Source: Pratylenchus scribneri
Taxonomy: Eukaryota > Nematoda > Chromadorea > Rhabditida > Pratylenchidae
Reading direction: 5' to 3'
Assembly (NCBI GenBank): GCA_030063045.1
Contig: JAQSEB010000071.1
Location: forward strand, 496,001-560,000
DNA length: 64,000 bases
Of this stretch, positions 61,901 through 64,000 are shown piece by piece. The notes beneath the pieces were generated by a model. It did no database searches, was not told the origin of the DNA, and worked only from the letters and a program-made list of their open reading frames with translations. A program made the position numbers and the translations under genes. Positions within the stretch are counted from its first letter, which is position 1. Every line of letters begins with the position of its first letter.

Positions 61901-64000
61901 TAGATAAGGAATATTCTAATCAAAATAAAAAATATAGTTAAATACAATTAAATTCTTATGAATTTTTCTCTTAAGCAAGTAGTTCAAAAAAATTAAAATT
62001 TCTTTATTTTTTTAAATTTTTTGAAATCTAGAAAACAAATTATACTAATCATACATTTGCTGTAGAATCTAAATAATTATATATTTTTTGAATAAATAAA
62101 TTGTATTCATAGGAAAGAAATAGAATACTCCCCTTAGGCTAAAAAAAGTCAATTTTTAAAATTTCAATTTTTTGTAAATATATTCCAATAGAATATACAT
62201 AAATCCATCAGTAGATTAGGAATATTCTAATCAAAATAAAAAATATAGTTAAATACAATTAAATTCTTATGAATTTTTCTCTTAAGCAAGTAGTTCAAAA
62301 AAATTAAAATTTCTTTATTTTTTTAAATTTTTTGAAATCTAGAAAACAAATTATACTAATCATACATTTGCTGTAGAATCTAAATAATTATATATTTTTT
62401 GAATAAATAAATTGTATTCATAGGAAAGAAATAGAATACTCCCCTTAGGCTAAAAAAAGTCAATTTTTAAAATTTCAATTTTTTGTAAATATATTCCAAT
62501 AGAATATACATAAATCCATCAGTAGATTAGGAATATTCTAATCAAAATAAAAAATATAGTTAAATACAATTAAATTCTTATGAATTTTTCTCTTAAGCAA
62601 GTAGTTCAAAAAAATTAAAATTTCTTTATTTTTTTAAATTTTTTGAAATCTAGAAAACAAATTATACTAATCATACATTTGCTGTAGAATCTAAATAATT
62701 ATATATTTTTTGAATAAATAAATTGTATTCATAGGAAAGAAATAGAATACTCCCCTTAGGCTAAAAAAAGTCAATTTTTAAAATTTCAATTTTTTGTAAA
62801 TATATTCCAATAGAATATACATAAATCCATCAGTATATTACGAATATTCTAATCAAAATAAAAAATATAGTTAAATACAATTAAATTCTTATGAATTTTT
62901 CTCTTAAGCAAGTAGTTCAAAAAAATTAAAATTTCTTTATTTTTTTAAATTTTTTGAAATCTAGAAAACAAATTATACTAATCATACATTTGCTGTAGAA
63001 TCTAAATAATTATATATTTTTTGAATAAATAAATTGTATTCATAGGAAAGAAATAGAATATTCCTATTAGGCAAAAAAAAGTCAATTTTTAAAATTTCAA
63101 TTTTTTGTAAATTTATTCCAATAGAATATACATAAATCCATCAGTATATTACGAATATTCTAATCAAAATAAAAAATATAGTTAAATACAATTAAATTCT
63201 TATGAATTTTTCTCTTAAGCAAGTAGTTCAAAAAAATTAAAATTTCTTTATTTTTTTAAATTTTTTGAAATCTAGAAAACAAATTATACTAATCATACAT
63301 TTGCTGTAGAATCTAAATAATTATATATTTTTTGAATAAATAAATTGTATTCATAGGAAAGAAATAGAATACTCCCCTTAGGCTAAAAAAAGTCAATTTT
63401 TAAAATTTCAATTTTTTGTAAATATATTCCAATAGAATATACATAAATCCATCAGTATATTACGAATATTCTAATCAAAATAAAAAATATAGTTAAATAC
63501 AATTAAATTCTTATGAATTTTTCTCTTAAGCAAGTAGTTCAAAAAAATTAAAATTTCTTTATTTTTTTAAATTTTTTGAAATCTAGAAAACAAATTATAC
63601 TAATCATACATTTGCTGTAGAATCTAAATAATTATATATTTTTTGAATAAATAAATTGTATTCATAGGAAAGAAATAGAATACTCCCCTTAGGCTAAAAA
63701 AAGTCAATTTTTAAAATTTCAATTTTTTGTAAATTTATTCCAATAGAATATACATAAATCCATCAGTAGATAAGGAATATTCTAATCAAAATAAAAAATA
63801 TAGTTAAATACAATTAAATTCTTATGAATTTTTCTCTTAAGCAAGTAGTTCAAAAAAATTAAAATTTCTTTATTTTTTTAAATTTTTTGAAATCTAGAAA
63901 ACAAATTATACTAATCATACATTTGCTGTAGAATCTAAATAATTATATATTTTTTGAATAAATAAATTGTATTCATAGGAAAGAAATAGAATACTCCCCT

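Larger units (their letters stand above)
47430..61930 (+). repeat. Large duplicated satellite unit, copy B (about 14.5 kb)
   Basis: Tandem partner of the unit at about 31.9-47.4 kb, in the same orientation. It differs by an additional four monomers in the AAGTCGTTC-rich part (about 50-52.5 kb). It also has a repeated ACACTTGCTG pair (56469 and 57091) and lacks about seven monomers that match 44.3-46.4 kb of copy A. It includes its own four-copy 619-bp dimer block. Confidence 0.82.
24954..64000 (+). repeat. Satellite block 4, forward orientation, about 126 monomers
   Basis: Uninterrupted head-to-tail 311-bp satellite runs from the retrotransposon to the window edge, where a monomer is cut after ACTCCCCT. 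I see no orientation change, other mobile element or gene in this 39 kb. Small length variants recur: a 6-bp loss giving AATCATACTGTAGAAT, a 2-bp gain giving AAAATAAAAAAAATATAG, and 1-2-bp changes in A and T runs. These variants mark the higher-order repeats listed separately. Confidence 0.97.

Noticed and set aside
1..64000. CRISPR array, because of regular repeats
   Set aside because: The 311-bp units are contiguous, with no short repeat plus unique spacer pattern and no cas genes. This is classical satellite DNA.
1..64000. Telomeric repeat or CENP-B box
   Set aside because: I saw no short G-rich telomere-like tandem motif and no sequence resembling the CENP-B box. A centromere role cannot be claimed from sequence alone.

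Overview
The window is almost entirely one AT-rich satellite DNA array, interrupted by a single LTR retrotransposon. The satellite monomer is 311 bp and about 18% GC by hand count. Roughly 190 copies occupy about 59.7 kb. No host gene, tRNA, rRNA, CRISPR array or bacterial-type operon is visible. The only long open reading frame lies in the retrotransposon. It encodes a BEL/Pao-type Gag with an aspartic-protease-like domain. BEL/Pao elements are known only from metazoans, so the window is most likely an animal genome, in heterochromatin, a pericentromere or another satellite-rich region. The very low GC would suit a nematode or similar AT-rich invertebrate, but that is an inference and the species cannot be named from the sequence.

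Layout: 1-3077 is satellite in the orientation I call forward, in which the monomer reads ...CTCCCCTTAGGC... on the + strand. 3078-9924 is the same satellite inverted, about 22 monomers. 9925-20667 is forward satellite again. 20668-24953 is the retrotransposon, on the minus strand, flanked by a 4-bp AAGT target duplication. 24954-64000 is forward satellite to the end of the window.

The array is not uniform. Shared variants define higher-order repeats: a 6-monomer unit (1864 bp) at the left end, a 10-monomer unit (about 3109 bp) in the inverted block, a 4-monomer unit (about 1245 bp) at 18-20 kb, an 8-monomer unit (about 2470 bp) at 26-31 kb, and a 2-monomer unit (619 bp) repeated four times at 36.7-39.1 kb. 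That last block is copied again at 53.5-55.9 kb. The two copies belong to a much larger tandem duplication of about 15 kb (about 31.9-47.4 kb and 47.4-61.9 kb). The array has therefore grown by nested duplication over scales from 50 bp to 15 kb.

The retrotransposon has two LTRs of 445 and 446 bp, a primer binding site, a short polypurine tract and one uninterrupted 940-codon ORF. It has no room for reverse transcriptase, RNase H or integrase. It looks like a non-autonomous, Gag-only BEL/Pao derivative that would need enzymes in trans. Its protease-like motif is atypical, and its last 50-60 codons look like a former coding region read in the wrong frame. The most notable structures in the window are the in-register inversion inside the satellite, the nested higher-order repeats, and this RT-less but coding-intact element.
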